Source: Aphelidium insulamus
Taxonomy: Eukaryota; Aphelidiomycota; Aphelidea; Aphelidiaceae
Reading direction: 5' to 3'
Length of the DNA: 64,000 nt
Assembly: GCA_036784855.1 (NCBI GenBank)
Contig: JAZDSV010000011.1
Coordinates: 1-64,000 of the forward strand
Part shown: positions 10,548 to 23,144 of the stretch, piece after piece
Layout of the letters: the number at the start of each line of letters is the position of its first letter
Position numbering within the stretch: the first letter of the stretch is position 1
Notes under the pieces: generated by a model
What the model was told of the DNA's origin: nothing
The model's database searches: none
What the model saw: only the letters and a program-made list of their open reading frames with translations
Position numbers and translations under genes: made by a program

Positions 10548-13500
10548 ATGCAGTCGGCCTTTTTTCTGCAGCAAGCCATTGAACGCACACTGCGCGCCCA
10601 CTCTGCACACGCGCCCACTGCCTCCGCCTCCACCGACATACACCAGCCAGAGGTAGTTTACTAGTGGTTACTCTCGCTCTCTTTGTAACTGACAGCTTGT
10701 GTGTGCAGAGCGTCGCCTCTACCACCAACCCTATCAACCTAGAGGAGCTTGTGCGCTACTTTCCGCGTCCCACCGTTCTTGCATTGCTGGCACAACAGCC
10801 ACGTGACTATTCCGCATCGTCTGCAGTCGGCATGGACATCAACAATAGTACTGCAGCTGGTGGCCGGTGGGTGGTACATGTGATGTGATGCATGATCACT
10901 CTGCTGATTACACGGTTGACAGGTCCTCCGACTCTAGTGGACTGCTGGCATTGCTGCAAGACCGCGGACCATCCTGCTTGGCTGGTAGTCCCGATGCATT
11001 TACATCAACCGTTCTCGGTAGGCTAGACGCTGCCACCGCATTGACCGAGATAGAGGCGCGCTTAATCACTATATTCACTCTTATCTCACATGCTGCAGAT
11101 TGCCCGCTGCGTCGCATATATGGCGCGGTCAAGCAGCCAAGATGGTTAGACTCATCGTTCGACTAATATGTATTTGTGCGTTAATCTCTTATGCAGCCTC
11201 CGTTAAATGGAATGCGGAAGCATTTGTAAAGGCTATTTCAACTGCGGCAAGTTCCTTGGGTAAACGTCATGAATGCCCTAATTTAATACTTTTGCAGTCC
11301 AAAGTTTCTTGGATGGCTGTACTGCGACAACTGGATGTGGCTGACTTTTACATCACCGATGCGCGTGGCGTCGAATTGTTGGTAGCAATGAACCGCGCCG
11401 CCTTTCCCGATACGGTGCGTACATTCTCATTTCATGCATATAGTTATGGTGAAGCTATACCCGTCATCTATCTGCAGTGAATCATAAAGAAAGTATATAA
11501 ACTTACTTACTTAATTTGCGTAGCAATTTCCAATTGAAGTGTTTTGGCCCAGATGGAAAAACATCAAGGGCCAAGTGAGCTTCTTGCGACACGCCGTGCA
11601 GGCCCCCAAGGCCGTCATTGACATTCCGCGGATTGCCGGCTGCACGCCAATTCTTACCGCAGAATCGCTGGCTGGCGTGAATCCGTCCACTAAAGCCGTG
11701 GCGATCACATGGGTGGCTCACGCGTGGAACTGTCTCGAACTGGTGCGCACCCTGATTGACTTGGCTGATGCAGAGACTGGTTCTGATGATGCCAAACATC
11801 TGCTCGACCTGGCATCTAGGCAGTCAACGGAACTGGTGCTCCTGGGGCTTTGCAAGATTAAGGTGGGTATTCGTATGTTCTGACCTATTTTACTAAAGTG
11901 CCGCAGCAACCATGGTCTGCACTCCACATGGATGTGGTCACTAAACTGGTGACAATATTCCTCATTGGCCACTCCAGCTCGTCGTTTGTGCTAAATCGCA
12001 TTTGGCAATCGCAAACTGCACTCATTGTAGACTGCATGGCCGTGCTGCACTCGCAGGACCCGAACTTGCTCTCTCGCATTCTCGACGTGGCTCAAGACTT
12101 GAAGGCAAGTGGCGACATGTTGTAAGGGTATTTTTAATATATCAATTGCAGGCGCTGCCGACCATACTCGAGCACAGCAGCCTGCTGTTCACGGTGGACT
12201 TGGCTGCACTGGCGTCGCGCAGAGAATACTTGAACCTGGACAAGTGGTTGCAGGACAGTCTGGCCAAGCATGGCAGCGCAGAGTTTGTCAAGGCACTGCT
12301 CGCATTCCTGCAGCTCAAGGTCATGGTGATCAGCCGTAACGAGACCGTGGCCAGTGGAACCGTGATTCCCATCTCGGAAAAGGCCGTCCTGTCCATTATT
12401 GCGCTGTTGAAAACGCAGACGGCCACAATGTCTCCCGCAGACACCTTCAAATTCCGCGAAACAATATCCCTGATCACCCAAGTCATGCCCGGCCTGGAGA
12501 CGCTTAATGGCGGCGCCGACTTTGGCAACGGGCAGCTTCAGTCTGGCGGCGACTCTGCGGCTCCCGAATCGTCATTCAGCAGTGCGGTCGAGGAAGAGGC
12601 CAACGGCTATTACGAAAAGATATACGCCGGCCAACTAACCATTCCAAGCGTGGTGGAGTTGTTGCAGCGGTTCCGCGCGTCATCAATGCCGCGCGAAAAC
12701 GACGTGTACGCCTGCATGGTGCACAATCTGTTTGACGAGTACCGCTTCTTCCCCAAATACCCGGACAAAGAGCTAATAATCACTGGCGAGATGCTGGGTG
12801 CACTCATTCAACATCAGTTGGTGTCGCCTGTGCGTCTGGCGCTCGGGCTGAGACACGTGCTGGACTCGCTGCGCAAGGCGCTCGGCTCCAAGATGTTTCG
12901 TTTTGGTTTGGCAGCGCTGATGCAGTTCCGCCAGCGGCTGTCCGAGTGGCCACAGTACTGCAACCACCTATTGCAGATTGCTCATCTAAACTACGCCCAC
13001 CCCGATGTGACCGCTGTGGTGCGGCAGGCACTGGACAAGGCGTCTGCGATGGGACAGCAGACAGTGGCCGCCGACGGATTGCTCTCGGATACGGACGTCA
13101 ATGGCAGCGCTTTGCCTCTCAAACAATCCGTGGCTCTGTCACAGCCATTGTCCGTACCTACCACTCCAATGACCAAGCCAAACCAGCAGCTGCTGGAAAA
13201 GATTCTGTTCATCGTCAACAATCTATCCACGGCAAATCTGGCGCAAAAGACCGGCGATCTGCGTGCCGTACTGTCCGCCGAGTACTATCAGTGGTTCTCG
13301 AATTACATTGTCGTCAATCGCATAAGCATCGAGCCGAACTTTCACCAGTTGTACTCGGACTTTCTGCGCCACCTGGCCTCCAAGGCCATGGACAAGGCCA
13401 TCCTCCAAGAGACGCTGGCCAATGTTGTGGCACTACTCCGCTCCGAGAAGACAATGACCTCGTCGCAGGAGCGCACGCTACTCAAGAACCTGGGCAGTTG

Positions 13501-16500
13501 GTTGGGCATGCAAACTCTGTCCAAGGACCGGCCCATCAGACACCGCGACTTGGCCGTGAAGGATTTGTTGGTGGACGCGTTCCGCCAGAACCGCCTGATT
13601 GTCACCATACCTTTTGTGTGCAAAGTGCTGGAGACCGTGAAGAACAGCAAAGTGTTTCGACCGCCCAACCCGTGGCTGATGGCCATCCTGAGCCTGCTGG
13701 TTGAGCTGTATCAGCACGCGGATCTCAAGCTGAATCTCAAGTTTGAAATCGAGGTCATGTGCAAGAATGCAAACATCGAACTGAACGACATTGAGCCCGC
13801 CTACATCATCAGGCCACGCAAGTCCATGCGTGGCCTGGATATGGCTACGGGAAGTGTTGGCGATCAGCAGCAGCTATACGGTGCTGCAAATGAGCGGCAA
13901 ATGGTTGTCGCTGGAGCTGCTGACTCTAGACAGCTGGCGGTGACAGATCTTCAGTTGGCGCCGGACCAGTTCAGCGGCCAGACGGCGATCATGGGCGGAA
14001 ATGGACCTACCGTGCTATTTGGTGCGTATGATATACTTAGATGTACGGACACTCACGTGAATGTCGTAGATGACGGCGGCAACCTGACGCTGCCTGACTT
14101 GGCAAACTTTGTCTCATTCCAAAGCAACTATGATCTGTTCAGTGTGCATGTGGGCCTGAAGAAGATTGTCTTGATGGCCATTGATCGTGCCGTGCGCGAG
14201 GTAATATTTTACATTCCGATATGTACATAGATTGACACGCCTTAGATTATATCACCGGTCGTGGAGCGCTCCATATCCATTGCATCGGTGGCCACGCACG
14301 AATTGATAATGAAGGACTTTGCGGCAGAGCCGAACGAGGAGCGGATGAGACGGGCCGCACATCTGATGGTGCAGAACCTGGCCGGCAATCTGGCAATGGT
14401 TACCAGCAAGGAGCCCTTCCGTATCAGCATGTCCAACCACCTGAAGACGCTCTTTGTGCAGAATGGCATCGGAGAGGTGAGTCGCATGAGTACGTTAATC
14501 ATATATAACTTGTAGCCCGTACTGGAGCCGCTTGTGGCTTCCACGGTGCAGGACAACATCGAACTGGGTTCCGCGGTGGTGGAGAAGGCCGCGATGGAAA
14601 AGGCCGTGGCCGACATCAACGAGTCACTGGCGCCGGCATTCTTGGCCCGACGTCGCCAACGGGAGCGGGGCCAACCGTGGGTCGAAGCCACTTCGCAGCA
14701 GCAGAATGGCAGCAACAAATTCCCAGCCGTGTTACCCGAGGCCCTCCGACTCTATCCCGGCAGTCAGAATCAGCTGCGCGTGTATGAAGACTTTTTCCGC
14801 GGTGGAAGTCAAGTGCCGGCGCCTTCCGGTTTGGACAGCACCGGTGTTGCTGTGGGTATCCCAGCTGCTGTTACACCCGCTCTGGCGCCGGTGGGAAGTT
14901 CGCGTGCAGCCACAACCGCAATCGGTGCCGTGGACCACACAGTCAGCTCGCTGGCACAAGTCAACGAACGAGTGTTTGCCCAGCTGACGGAACTGGACAG
15001 CCAGATATCACAGAACGCTCACTTGGCGCTCCCAGCCCTGCCAGAGACGCACGACATAATACTGCTGGTGCGCCAGATCAACATGACGATGTCGCAATTC
15101 TTCTCGCGCGATGACGTGACGCTGTCATTTGCCCAGAAGCTGGTCAGCTGTCTGTTCAGCAATGACTGCGCGCTGGCCACCGAGATCTACATCATTCTGT
15201 TGGAGCGTGTTTGCGAGATGTCGCGCCGTGTCGCCCGAGAATTCAGCGTGTGGATTTTATTCTCGGACGATGAGGTGAGCCTAGTACATGCTGTGTAAAG
15301 GTTAGTGACTAATAATATAGCGCAAGTATAACGTGCGCGTGTCCAAAGCTCTGGTTCAGTCTGGGCTGATGAATGTGCTGGAGATGGATCTATTCCTGGC
15401 GAAGCAGACGGAAATCGGTTCCGAAAAGGCCGTCAAATTCGCGGTGGAGTTGGCTTTGCAGTGTTTGCAAGGGAATGCGCCGTCTGCACCGCCCCTACTC
15501 ACTGTCAACGAGCTGCATCACACGTTGGATGCGCTGCACAAGGCCACCGTGGCCGGTCAGATGCAGGTGCTGTCCACGCTGCAGCCACAAATGGCCCAGT
15601 TGAAACAATTGGCGCCCGGCTCATTCTCGTCTCACGGCGACAGCGAGACGTATCTGGCCAACAAGGAAAAGTATCTCACGCTGTTTGAAGACTGGCTGCA
15701 GGTCCATCAAGTGTCGGCCGAGTACGACAGTCCGGCGGTGTCATCTCTGATGGAGCAGGCACGCCAGCTGGGACTCCTGGACCGGGAGGAGGCGCTGGTG
15801 TGTTTTGTGCGGCACTGTGTCGAGGCGTCAGTCGAGTCCTACTACAAGCTGAAGAATGCTCCCAGCGGCGACATACTCAGCTACCAAATCCTGGATGCAC
15901 TCGGCTCGCTGATATCAGTGCTGCTCATGCAGGCCACGGACCGGGAGCATGTGCGTGTGGAGCGCTTTGAGAAGGCACTGTCGACCATCTTGCTGGTGCT
16001 GGTGCACTTTCACGAAGTGCGCCGTGAGTTATTTGACCAGAAGCCCTTCTTCCGCCTGTTCACCTGCATCCTGACGGAGATGGAGCGATTGCTGGGGGCG
16101 GCCCCATCCGCCGCTCGCCTCTACAGCGATGTTCTGGTGTCGTTCAGGTGCGTTGTAAGGACTCTGTTGATATTTTACTCACCATAAATGTACAGCAACC
16201 TGTTGCACACGCTGCGGCCATCATTCCTGCCCGGCTTCATATTCGCGTGGTTGGATTTGGTGGCGAACCGCAAGTTCCTACCGCGCATCATGGACATTCC
16301 CGACCAGCGTGGCTGGCCGCTCATGCACAGTCTGCTGGTGGACCTGTTCCAGTTCCTGGCGCCCTTTCTACGCCGCGCCGAACTCACCGATGCCGTCCGG
16401 GTGCTGTATAAGGGCACGCTGCGGGTGCTGCTCCTGCTGCTGCACGACTACCCCGAGTTCCTGTGCGACTACCACTTTAGCTTCTGCAACGACATTCCGC

Positions 16501-17352
16501 CCACCTGCATCCAGCTGCGCAACTTGATATTGAGCGCTTTCCCGCGCAGCATGCGCCTGCCAGACCCCTTCACACCCAACCTCAAGGTGGACCTGCTGCC
16601 CGAGATCAACCAAGCGCCGACGGTGGCATCAGACTATCGATCCGTACTCGCCGATGCAAATAACGCCACAACCGGCAAACCATTCGTTGCAGAGTTGGAG
16701 ACCTTCTTGAAGACTCGCGCTCCAGACACATTTGTGGACAGCCTGCGCGCCTCGTTTCTGCTGTCGGAGCGGGATGCGCTAGCTGCCGGTACTCGCTACG
16801 ACATTGCCCGCATCAACAGCGTGGTGCTGTTTGTGGGTGTGTGGGCCGTGGAGCAGATGCAGGGCGGTGCAGCGTCGTCACAGCAGTCTGCCATGTCGGT
16901 CACCAAGAGCGCCCCAATGGACATTTATGACGGCCTGGTGCGGAGAATGGATGCAGAAGGTGTGTTCTATCTGATTATTTGTCGTATGCATAACTGTTTC
17001 AACATTCACAGGCCGGTATCACGTGCTGAATGCCATTGCGAACCAACTGCGCTACCCAAACAGCCACACGCACTACTTTAGCTGCGTGCTGCTCTACATA
17101 TTCGCCGATGCCAACCAGGAGGTCATACAGGAGCAGGTGACGCGCGTTCTGCTGGAGCGCCTGATTGTCAACCGGCCGCATCCGTGGGGCCTGCTCATCA
17201 CCTTCATTGAACTGTTGAAGAATCCGCGGTACAATTTTTGGAGCCACGAGTTCACGCGGTGCGCGCCCGACATTGAGCGCCTGTTTGAGTCGGTGGCGCG
17301 GAGTTGCATGCTCCCCGCCACGGTGTCGGAGCCGCAAGTTGCCCCAGCCTGA
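10548..17352 (+). CDS. NOT1: CCR4-NOT complex scaffold subunit NOT1
   Basis: NOT1 is the large scaffold on which the Ccr4/Caf1 deadenylases and the NOT2/3/5 module assemble to control mRNA decay and translation. At least thirteen exons span 6.8 kb. The first exon is weakly conserved (ATG at 10548, tentative). From 11200 the match to animal and fungal NOT1 is strong. It includes [11 protein letters not shown] and [19 protein letters not shown] (12170), [17 protein letters not shown] (MIF4G domain, 12725), [15 protein letters not shown] (13330), and [30 protein letters not shown] (13660, CAF40/CNOT9-binding region). The C-terminal NOT1 superfamily domain follows, with [23 protein letters not shown] (16410), [18 protein letters not shown] (16560) and [34 protein letters not shown] ending at 17352. 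The linker regions are shorter than in human CNOT1. Introns are short, for example 11881-11908 and 12108-12150. Confidence 0.97.
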
Positions 17353-17482
17353 CCTTGTGCTTGCCTGCAATACACGCACGCACACACACACACACCCAAT
17401 GCAATACAACGCAGACAGAGTAGTAGTCAAACCATTTACATATGCAACTGCAGTGTCTAGTGTGTGGATGTAGTGTTGTGCG

Positions 17483-18524
17483 TCACATCAGCTTCAGATC
17501 CCGCGGGTCCATGGTGGACGATGTCGGCACCGCGGCATAGTCGTTCATCATCATCTGATTATGTGCGTCTACACCTGGTGCGTCTTGAGTGGCAGCTGCT
17601 GCGGTGGCTGCTGCAGACTTTTTCGCCGTCGATGCTCGTCGACGAGCCGTGGGAGCCGCCTGTGACGAGGAGGAAGTGGTGACTGTGTTGGCGCTGTCAG
17701 CCACCACTGTGGCCGCCGAGGTCTTTTTTCGCTTGTTTGCTGCAGTTCCATCCGCTGACCGGCTGGCTGCGGCAGATTTGCGAACCCGGCCACCACTGAC
17801 ACCAACAGCGGCAGTCTGCGCATTGTTGTCAGAGCTGCTGTCCGCGATGCCGGAACTTGTGTCGGTGAATAGGAGGGCCTGCTCCACCGGACCCTTGTTC
17901 ATCTGAATGTTGCCCAGCGCACCGATGCCCGTGTAGGTCTGCAGGTGCTGCTTGTTCAGGATGGCAAAGAATATGTCGCGTGTCCGCATGGCAGTCACTT
18001 GACGCTTGACGCAGCTATGCCACCGAGTGACCAAAGGTGGCGGGCTCTGCTGCAGCCGCTGCAGTACGGCAGTGATGTGCGGGTACGTGGGATCAGTGAG
18101 GTGCTCTTCCACTGTGACTACGGCAGTTGGCTGCTGTCCGCTTTCCTGTGCTGTGGTAGATTGTGGGTTGCCAGCTTCTTTTGAATCGGAGCCAGCTTTG
18201 AGACTGCGCCGCAGCAGCGTGTGGTAGTCTGCGGAACGGCCAACCACCGCGCACTTTGCATACACCGAGTGTACCAAGCATGTCAGGCTCTGATTGCACG
18301 GAGTTCCACACATGGTCCTCACACCACAATGTTTGTCCAGGTCCACTGCAAAGATTTTGATGCTGTAGTTTATCGCATGTAGGCCATTTACCTGGTGACG
18401 GCGGTGCCCTTGGTTGCTGCCGTTGCCGCTGAAGTAGCATTGCAGCTAGCGGTGTTGCGGCCAACGCCTCTTCAACCGTTGGTAACTGTGTCAGCAGAGT
18501 CGCCGTCTCTGTCACGACGTAAGT

Positions 18525-18555
<31 letters not shown>

Positions 18556-18874
18556 TACACACACACATACATACATACATGCATACATACACGCATACAT
18601 ATACACATACATACACACACACATACATACATACATACATACATACATACATACATACATGCATACATACACGCATACATATACACATACATACATACAT
18701 ACATATACATACATACATACATACATACATACATACACACACACATACACATACATACATACATACATACATCACACATACATGCATACATACATCCAAC
18801 TATACACACATCCAACTATAGATAGATACATACATTCATACAGACATGCACACATACATACACACATACATACA

Positions 18875-18906
<32 letters not shown>

Positions 18907-19828
18907 CATAAATATACATACATACATACATACATACATACATACATACATACATACATGCATACATACATACATACATACATACATACATCTAACTATA
19001 GACATACAACAATAGCCACTAGTACATACCAGAGTCACGACCATTGCTACGTGACCGCGAAGGGTTCTTGCGCCGCCCGGTAGCAACGGCAACAACAGCA
19101 TTTGTAAGCACTTCAGGGTCCGTACTGCCTGCCAGTGCCGCCACATTGGAGAGTGAAGAGCTGCGCGACTTTATGAATGCCGCGGCACCCCCGGCCGAGC
19201 GTATCAAGTTGCACCGCTCTGACGCACACTAGTCAACAAGGCATACATGCACACAAAGAATATGCATGGCATATATGAGTACGCGGGGTACACCAGAGGG
19301 ATATAGAATGTGCACAGAGCCACAGGTACACGCACTGAGGTGAGCGGCGAAAGCGCGCGGCAAAACCGTCTTGCGACAATGCCGACACTGGACCAGCACC
19401 AGATCCTCGGCCATGGGACTGCCACTGGTCGTGAGTGGTGCCGCATCCGCACTGATATCAGTGACCGCGCCGCCAACAGGTTTGCGCTTGGTGGCGCTGC
19501 CGATCACTCCGGCGCCGACCGAGGCCGTGACAGAGCGTCGCGCGGCACCGCCACCGCCGGCATCGGGACCCGATGTGACGGACGACAAGTCATCCACAGC
19601 GGTAATCCCGCTACCAAAGTGGCGGCCATGTGACGCGCCAGCAGCGTCGCAGTCACCGGTAAAGTCTGGCTGCAGCTGCGCCGCCAGATTGGCCCAGGTG
19701 AGCGTCTCCTGCGGTGGCAGAGGTCGCGCCATCTGCTTGCTACTGCTGTCACCGCCACTGGACTGCTGCAATGGGACTACTGTCTGGGCTACTAGCGGCG
19801 GCGGAGATGTGGACTCCAGGTGCCGCAT
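17483..19828 (-). CDS. SGF73: Ataxin-7/Sgf73-like SAGA subunit
   Basis: Ataxin-7/Sgf73 anchors the deubiquitinase module to the SAGA histone acetyltransferase complex. The minus-strand gene begins at 19828 (MRHLESTS). Its first exon contains a zinc-binding CRHCRKTVLPRAFAAHLSAC element that matches the ataxin-7 N-terminal zinc finger. A serine-rich exon (19204-19029) follows, then an exon with LPTVEEALAATPLAAMLL near 18500-18400. The SCA7 domain comes next: VDLDKHCGVRTMCGTPCNQSLTCLVHS...GRSADYHTLL (18350-18210). The tail is rich in Ser, Thr and Ala with basic clusters and ends at 17483. The intron at about 19020-18520 is filled by a CATA/TATG repeat, which makes it ten times longer than the others in this window. 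The gene converges with NOT1 (130 bp gap) and diverges from CHS7. Confidence 0.86.
18523..19003. repeat. Long (CATA)n tetranucleotide repeat
   Basis: About 480 bases of CATA units, mixed with CACA and a few TGCA and CTATAGATA interruptions, fill one intron of the ataxin-7/Sgf73 gene. The repeat keeps all three frames open on both strands over long stretches, which creates spurious reading frames (IHTYIHTYIHT and MYVCMYVCMYV). It is not a CRISPR array, as there are no spacers. Confidence 0.97.
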
Positions 19829-20296
19829 GGAGGCCTGTGTCAGTGGGAGGGCAGAGTTTGGCGGGCGGGGCGCGACAGGGGTTCAGGCGGCCGCTGTGTC
19901 CGCGCGTTGGCTCACTGTTTGTTTCGGTGTGGTGGGCTTGCCGTGTCCCTGGGGGCTCTGCCGCCGCAGGGGACATGTGTCGGTGTGTCCACACACACAC
20001 TACACATATGCACACGGTGGCTATGTAAGACACAAAAGTAGCGTGAGTGCCCACGACAGAGAGACACGATCTTAGCCAAGCAGGGCCCATTACAAGGCTC
20101 TCAGGCACCGCGATTTGTCTGCTTGGCAACGCCGTCTGTAGCATCGCTTTGCCGTGGCAAGTGCACACCCACACGCACATCAACACAGATACACACACAG
20201 AGTTGCCACACACTGCGAACGGGCAGGCGAGATACTTCCGCGACAGAGAACCACGACACCAACACCGACACTCACATACACTTGTGATCGCCACAC
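19829..20296. promoter_or_regulatory. Shared upstream region of SGF73 and CHS7
   Basis: The 468-bp gap between two divergent start codons holds CA-rich runs (about 19989-20018 and 20164-20205) and no coding frame with a family match. By position it carries both promoters. I see no TATA box or clear CCAAT element. Confidence 0.5.
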
Positions 20297-21496
20297 ATGT
20301 GGACCGATATAACTTTTGGAGACTTTGAGACACTGTGTCAGGAGGCCAGTGTGGCCGTGTGCAATCTACTCGACCCGCCCGTGCACCGTGAATGCGATCT
20401 GGCCGGTCTCAGTGTCGGCGGAGACGCGTCGCGGAACTTGGGTACGTAATCAGTGTTGCGGGCACTGAGGAGACTAACATGAACGTGCAGGTGATGTGGT
20501 CACGGCGGGAATGTCGGCGGTGCTCACGGTGCTGCTTATGCACCGCACACGTGTCAAGAAGGCTGCTGTGGGTGAGTGCCGCGGTTCTGCGTGACACGGA
20601 GTTTGGACACTGACAACTGACACTGCGGCGCAGGCAACAAGGAGATGCTCATCTTCCTCTCCTTCTATTTAACGGTGCTGGCCACGCAAATTGTGGCCTT
20701 GGGCGGCTTTGTCGACACTGGTCCCATCTTGCAGGTTCGTGGTTAAAGCCATGAGTGGCGCATACTTCACGTCTGCAGTACTCATCAGCGTTAAATATTG
20801 GCTTTATTATGGCCACGTTTTGGACGCTGATGTTGAATGGACTTGTTGGTGAGTGCAATATATTAGCATATTGTACATGTACATATATATTGGATGCTCA
20901 TATGATCAGGTTATCAATTCGTGGAGGATGGAAGCGCAGTGTCACTTATTGGCATATCATTGAGTGGAATAGTTGTTGCGGCTGGTGGCACCGCACTTGC
21001 ACTGGATATGGGTGGTTCAGTGCTGGGTGGAGTGACCGTGTCATCACCTCCCTACGGCGATATTGCGCTGTTTGTGGCGTACTTGCTGTTTCCGCTGGCC
21101 AGTGCCGCAGCCTACCTCGTACTCCAGACGGTGCTGGTGGTGCAAAATCTCGGTGATCACAAGCCGTTAAGTACGTGTGACATTTATATATATATATATG
21201 TTAAGTCGATTGATTAATATCATATAGTTAATTTGTACCTGGCCGCGCTCTTCTTCATCATCAGCCAGGCAATGACGCTGGTGCTGAACCAGACTGTGTG
21301 CAGCAACACCAGCCAGACCGTCAGCGGTGCCATGTTTGCCACCATAAGCAATTTGGCGGCCGTGATATTCGTGCACCGCTTCTGGGATTCTATAACAGAA
21401 GGTACTTATATGTACCTATACATAATAGGTTGGATGGCAACTGGTACTGACTGGATGACAGATGACTGGGACAATGTTGACAACATCTTTGCATAG
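20297..21496 (+). CDS. CHS7: Chitin synthase export chaperone, Chs7 family
   Basis: Chs7 is a polytopic ER membrane protein that chitin synthases need to leave the ER; the family is fungal. Eight exons from MWTDITFGDFETLCQEASVAVC (20297) match the family's GDFSSICSKT..LC start. The protein continues with VKKAAVGNKEMLIFLSFYL (20560, family GRKEIITFFYLY), FIMATFWTLMLNGLVGYQFVEDG (20810, WCLLINGFVGFQLYEDGT) and YLVLQTVLVVQNLGD (21115). It ends NQTVCSNTSQTVSGAMFATISNL..FVHRFWDSITEDDW (21285, [33 protein letters not shown]). About seven membrane spans are visible. The last intron (21402-21459) brings GAAG to ATGACTGG and restores the conserved DSITEDD end. This gene is the main evidence that the organism is a fungus. 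Confidence 0.92.
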
Positions 21497-21655
21497 AAAC
21501 TCTGCTGGCAGCAGCGGGAATACATTTAGCTTGCCATCCACTTCGCAGCATAATGTTGTGTATAAATACTTTTATGCAAATATTTCTGTATGTACACATA
21601 TGTACATATCCACAGATCTACTCCAATGCATAACAGAACATGATGTATGTATGTA

Positions 21656-22181
21656 TTAGACAAAGCGCATGCACTCGCTGGCAATAACGACGCGATCTGC
21701 GGCACCGGCGGCCTGTGCGGACGTGTCTGGTGCCAGTGTGAACAGGTGCGACATTTGCCGCGGTGTACCTGTCTCGCCATACCGCACCGTCCCACTCACC
21801 GTCACCATCAGCGTGCCGTCATACCGCGCGGCTGCTGCAGACACATATATTAGACAATCTCTGCACTGATTACACAATACCCAGCACTGGCTGCACATCC
21901 ACGCTCTGAATGTCGTGGTAGGTGGCGGGCATGCCGGCCAGTAACGTGTCGTTAATCTGTTGAGCACCCTGCACCACATTCCCATTCCACACCACCACCG
22001 AGTGCGGCTGGTAGAACTTTGCCAGACCCTGGAAGCATATCAGCGCTCCGTGGCGGAAGTCATTTGCAGCACACAGAAACACCTCTCGCCGAGTATCGTA
22101 GTAGCTGTAGTACTGCTCCACAAAGCGCTCAGCTATCCTGGGCGCTCGCTCCACCGCGGCGGCCACATCAGCCACGCCCAT
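21656..22181 (-). CDS. NXT1: NTF2-related mRNA export factor NXT1/p15
   Basis: NXT1 has an NTF2 fold and pairs with the NXF1/TAP receptor to export mRNA through the nuclear pore. Two exons start at 22181 (MGVADVAAAVERAPRIAERF) and include VVVWNGNVVQGAQQIND, which matches the family's LVWNGNAVSGQESL. They continue with YHDIQSVDVQPVLG, then an intron of about 45 nt near 21835-21880. The second exon has GTLMVTVSGTVRYG..RQMSHLFTLAP and ends VVIASECMRFV, like the family's WKIASDCFRF. At about 155 residues it is slightly longer than human NXT1. Its start codon lies only about 20 bp from a decayed copy of the neighbouring membrane-protein gene, so its promoter probably lies inside that relic. Confidence 0.9.
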
Positions 22182-22199
22182 TTTGATATTCGCGCTGAA

Positions 22200-22577
22200 A
22201 TGATCTCACGAAATGATCAACTGCTGTGGGACGTTGAGGACTCGTTCCGCGCCGTTGTCGCCCTGGGCATTCCCGTAATCACACCCAGTGTTGGCATTTG
22301 TGCTCACTGCCGGACCCGCTGGCTTTTCTTTGCCGTTCAAGCTGAGTATTTTCAGATATCTTGTGAGTAGACTCAAATTGCAACCGCCCAGACATCCCAT
22401 TGCAGTTTGTATCGTAGTTCTCGAGCATGCCTGACCAGGACATAACTGCGTGTTCAGAATATTGACGGCTTTGCTTACAGATGTCTGAAGTCTAACACAT
22501 GACAGGTGATGGACTACTTGCTGAAGCGCAAATCCCGGGCTCCGGTGCCGGAATGCAAAGTTTGATCAATGCTATGT
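22200..22577 (+). pseudogene. Decayed 3' copy of the neighbouring membrane-protein gene
   Basis: This piece matches 23960-24280 of the intact-looking gene downstream. It has the CAGTGTTGGCATTTGTGCTCA stretch (last membrane span), the TTTGTATCG..TTCTCGAGCATGCCTGA exon and the final exon GTGATGGACTACTTGCTGAAGCG encoding VMDYLLKRKSRAPVPEC, followed by a stop. The N-terminal spans are missing, the frame of the first part is broken, and no start is available. It is therefore the surviving tail of a third copy. Introns are still recognisable, so the duplication was genomic and not by retroposition. Confidence 0.8.
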
Positions 22578-22831
22578 ACTACTATGCCATCGGCCTTCTG
22601 CTCAACCATATATCATTGATCTGCCAGACGTCTATAAATCGTGTCATTAATTTCGTGACAGGGCTGCAATGTGTGCTGAAATATTGTGAGTAGACTACGC
22701 GTATGCCGTTAAATACGCCAGCTCCATTAGAAAGCTTGGATAAATTCAGTTGGTTTACCGTAGAGTGGTATAAGCAACGGCTTTGTGCACTAAAGAGCTC
22801 GACACTTCGCGAATGCAGAGGACAGTTGTTA

Positions 22832-22887
22832 AAATAATGTGTACGCCGGCTCGCAGACATTAGTTTATACCCCGGTACACATTATTT
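22832..22887. repeat. Short inverted repeat upstream of the membrane-protein gene
   Basis: AAATAATGTGTAC(G)CCGG at 22832-22849 pairs with CCGGTACACATTATTT at 22872-22887, giving a 17-bp stem with one bulged G and a loop of about 22 nt. It ends 14 bases before ATGAGCCGC at 22902. It may be a small foldback transposon scar or a transcript hairpin. Confidence 0.85.
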
Positions 22888-23144
22888 CTCTCCTTTCACA
22901 GATGAGCCGCAGCAACTCTCCGCGTGATCTTGCAAATCGTCGCGGCGTCAGGACTGTAAGTAACACTTGTAAATAATAGGATTTGCATGAGCCGTTAGAC
23001 TTTCACAATATGATAAGTCCACGCAATATAAAGGGGTGACATGATTACTAAGCCACTGACTGCGTCATCAAATTGGATTACTAAGCAGTGCTGCGCCACA
23101 ACACCATTGTATAAAGACCGTTGTTCGCCTGGACCTTGTACAAA

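Noticed and set aside
10388-10639. 83-codon minus-strand frame with several cysteines
   Set aside because: It overlaps the first NOT1 exon, has no splice partners and no family match.
12946-13704. 252-codon second plus-strand frame inside NOT1
   Set aside because: It is a shadow of the conserved NOT1 frame, driven by GC-rich third positions.
18472-19015. Long open frames of IHTY/MYVC repeats on both strands
   Set aside because: They are products of the (CATA)n repeat in an intron; no start, domain or codon pattern supports them.
19371-20075. 234-codon plus-strand frame
   Set aside because: It lies antisense to the ataxin-7 first exon, whose zinc-finger match is clear.
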